A stretch of 7,295 bases of DNA, taken from Lachnospiraceae bacterium (GTDB lineage: Bacteria; Bacillota; Clostridia; Lachnospirales; Lachnospiraceae). The stretch spans positions 1-7,295 of the forward strand of contig JAFUWM010000100.1 of NCBI GenBank assembly GCA_017483425.1. Reading direction: 5' to 3'. Position numbers and translations under genes: made by a program. Below the pieces are notes generated by a model, which did no database searches, was not told the origin of the DNA, and saw only the letters and a program-made list of their open reading frames with translations. Of the stretch, positions 5,501 through 7,295 are shown one piece after another (positions within the stretch are counted from its first letter, which is position 1; each line of letters opens with the position of its first letter).

Positions 5501-7236
5501 GGCCTGCCTTCCTCTCCGGTTTGTTCTTCTGCCTTTTGGCGAAGACTTCTTTCATAGGCTATAAATCTATCCGCAAACTCCGAGGGCGGTTCTATTCCGC
5601 ATTTTACCGCGAGGTCATAGAGTGAAGTCCTCTTTAGGTAAGCCCTGTCCGCGATACTCTCATCCGTAAGCACTTCGCTGGGACTCGCGTCAGCGATCAG
5701 CCTGCCGTCTGTCAGCACAAGCGCCCTGTCCGTATACTCAAGCATCAGATGCATGTCATGGGTTATCATCATTATGGTAAGACCCATTTCCTTGTTTAGC
5801 TTTTTAAGGAATTCCATGATCTCCGTGTAATGCCGGTAATCCTGCCCGGCAGTAGGCTCATCAAGGATCATTATCTCAGGTTCCATCACAAGTATGGAAG
5901 CTATCGTCACCCGTTTTTTCTGTCCGAATGAAAGAGCGCCGACCGGCCAGTTTCTGAAAGGATAGAGTCCGCATATCTTCAGTGTTTCATCCACCCTTTT
6001 ATTTATCTCATCCTCAGGCACTCCCCTTACTGCAAGGCCCAGTCCGACTTCCTCCCTTATCATCGGCTTGCTTATCATCTGCCCCGGACTCTGCATTACA
6101 AGTCCGATCCGCTCCCCTCTCTCCTTTATGGAAAGAGGCGATATGTCCTGACCGTTGAGCAGGATCTCTCCGCCGTCCGGACGGATAAAGCCGCATATAA
6201 GCGCTGAGAGTGTTGATTTTCCGGCGCCGTTCCTCCCGACAAGGCTCAGCATTTCACCCTGTTTTATCGTAAATGACACCCCCTGAAGTACAGGCTCTCC
6301 CTCCGTATAAGAAAAACTCAAATCCTTTACTTCAAGCGCAGACTCCGTTTCAAGCACAGGTCTAACGAGCTCGGTTTTTTCAAACCAGCTCCGGACTCCC
6401 TCAATATACGGTGATACATCCATGCTCTCAATATGCTGCGGGTGATCCTCCGGGCGTATCACGGCTCCCGTATGCTTAAGAGCCGTAATATAAAGCGGTT
6501 CCCTGATCCCCTGATGTATCAGTATGTCAGAGGCAAGAAGTTCGTCAGGCGTTGTATCAATAACTATCCTGCCGTCGCCTACGACTATTATTCTGTCCAC
6601 ATCCTTATAGAGCACATCTTCAAGCCTGTGCTCGATTATAAGAACCGTGACTTCCTTCTGTCTCATGATATCATCGATGAGAGCGATCGTGTTTTTCCCC
6701 GTGGCGGGGTCAAGATTTGCAAGCGGTTCGTCAAAGAGCAGTATCTCAACATCATCCACGAGCACACCGCCCATGGAGACTCTCTGCTTCTGTCCCCCGG
6801 AGAGATCGCTTGGCGAATGCTGCAGATAGGCGGTCATATCCGTGATCCCGGCTGCTTCTTTTACCTTTTCAAATATCTCCTCCTGCGGTACTGCTTCATT
6901 TTCAAGCGCGAAGGCCAGATCCTCTGTAACAGTAAGCCCTATGAACTGCCCGTTGGTATCCTGCAGCACGGTACCCACTATCTTTGACATACCAAAAACG
7001 CCCTCTTTCTCCGGCTCGAGTCCTTTGACACTCAGCTTGCCGCCGGTATCTCCTGGAAAAGAGCAGGGAATAAGCGCGTTTATGCAATGCGCGAGAGTCG
7101 ACTTGCCGGAGCCGGAAGATCCCGCGATAAGGACCTTCTCTCCGGGGTATATCTTCAGATTTATATCACTAAGCGTCGGCTCTTTCTGCGACTTATATTT
7201 AAATGAAACATCCTTGAACTCGATTATCGGGTCCAT
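5497..7236 (-). CDS. Fused double ATPase of an ECF transporter (EcfA-EcfA', YkoD-like)
   Basis: A 579-residue cytoplasmic protein with two complete ABC ATPase domains that powers ECF-type uptake. Domain 1: Walker A GSSGSGKST (39-47), Q-loop Gln92, signature LSGGQKQR (145-152), Walker B ILLFDEP (165-171), switch His203. A linker of about 80 residues (220-300) follows. Domain 2: Walker A GRNGAGKST (334-342), Q-loop Gln382, signature LSFGQKKR (435-442), Walker B IMILDEP (455-461), switch His493. All catalytic residues are intact in both halves; the signatures differ (LSGGQ versus LSFGQ), as expected for an asymmetric pair. Many ECF systems encode the two ATPases separately; fused forms resemble B. 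subtilis YkoD (thiamine-precursor uptake) and the ATPases next to UPF0397-type S proteins. The start is 11 bases after the previous stop; the only good AAGGAGG (7253-7259) is 16 bases away, overlapping the end of that gene, which is long. The transported compound cannot be read from this gene. Confidence 0.94.
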   Translation of the reverse strand: MDPIIEFKDVSFKYKSQKEPTLSDINLKIYPGEKVLIAGSSGSGKSTLAHCINALIPCSFPGDTGGKLSVKGLEPEKEGVFGMSKIVGTVLQDTNGQFIGLTVTEDLAFALENEAVPQEEIFEKVKEAAGITDMTAYLQHSPSDLSGGQKQRVSMGGVLVDDVEILLFDEPLANLDPATGKNTIALIDDIMRQKEVTVLIIEHRLEDVLYKDVDRIIVVGDGRIVIDTTPDELLASDILIHQGIREPLYITALKHTGAVIRPEDHPQHIESMDVSPYIEGVRSWFEKTELVRPVLETESALEVKDLSFSYTEGEPVLQGVSFTIKQGEMLSLVGRNGAGKSTLSALICGFIRPDGGEILLNGQDISPLSIKERGERIGLVMQSPGQMISKPMIREEVGLGLAVRGVPEDEINKRVDETLKICGLYPFRNWPVGALSFGQKKRVTIASILVMEPEIMILDEPTAGQDYRHYTEIMEFLKKLNKEMGLTIMMITHDMHLMLEYTDRALVLTDGRLIADASPSEVLTDESIADRAYLKRTSLYDLAVKCGIEPPSEFADRFIAYERSLRQKAEEQTGEEGRP

Positions 7237-7247
7237 GACACTCTGTA

Positions 7248-7295
7248 TCAGTCCTCCTTGGTCAAGTCTGAGGATCTGCCCGCACCCTTAGTGTA
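7248..7295 (-). CDS. C-terminal end of an upstream gene, probably an ECF S component
   Basis: The last 15 codons of a gene entering from beyond the window, reading YTKGAGRSSDLTKED and a TGA stop at 7248-7250. The frame is inferred from its stop lying 11 bases before the ATPase start and from its polar, charged tail, as expected after a final membrane helix. S, ATPase, T is a common order in these operons. A tail of this kind (AY-K-R...GSL-KED) recalls UPF0397 family proteins, S components found with fused YkoD-like ATPases, but 15 residues cannot prove it. Confidence 0.5.
   Translation of the reverse strand, partial: YTKGAGRSSDLTKED

Noticed and set aside
6433..6987. 184-residue plus-strand open frame
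   Set aside because: Antisense to the fused ATPase, whose motifs are intact across the whole span; no initiation signal.

Overview
The window looks like chromosomal DNA of a Gram-positive anaerobe of the Clostridia, most likely Lachnospiraceae. The reasons are moderate G+C, strong AGGAGG-type ribosome binding sites, an energy-coupling-factor (ECF) transporter with a fused double ATPase, and a secreted DUF3048 protein with an 'NPDL/EGR' module of the kind common in Lachnospiraceae surface proteins. The genus assignment is inference. All genes I can support lie on the minus strand, so the natural reading order runs from high to low coordinates.

7295 to about 4060: a tightly packed ECF vitamin-transporter operon. 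It holds the last 15 codons of an upstream gene (probably the substrate-binding S component), a 579-residue fused EcfA-EcfA' ATPase, an EcfT transmembrane coupling protein (4-base ATGA overlap with the ATPase) and a GtrA-like four-helix membrane protein whose start overlaps the end of ecfT. A perfect 15-bp hairpin lies about 100 bases past gtrA. Between gtrA and the hairpin are two copies of a 16-bp GTTAG-N6-CTAAC operator placed over a minus-strand promoter-like sequence. Read together, these could be a repressor-controlled small RNA ending at the hairpin; this is the least expected element of the window.

4060 to 3720: a 62-residue orphan protein with an excellent ribosome binding site, a possible sigma-D (flagellar type) promoter, and a terminator-like hairpin just after it. 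3699 to 1810: a 629-residue secreted protein with an NPDL-type module, a Ser/Thr-rich linker and a C-terminal DUF3048 (YerB-like) region, followed by a good intrinsic terminator.

1757 to 1: an L-fucose isomerase gene (fucI), cut by the window edge after 529 codons. Its 5' region is well defined: a promoter TGGACA-N17-TATATT, two LacI-family-like operators (one a perfect 14-bp palindrome) 91 bp apart on either side of the promoter, and an 8-bp inverted repeat in the leader. This suggests repression by a sugar-responsive LacI-type regulator through DNA looping, with the regulator encoded elsewhere.

I see no tRNA, rRNA, CRISPR array, insertion sequence or prophage signature. No stretch longer than about 250 bases lacks a gene.
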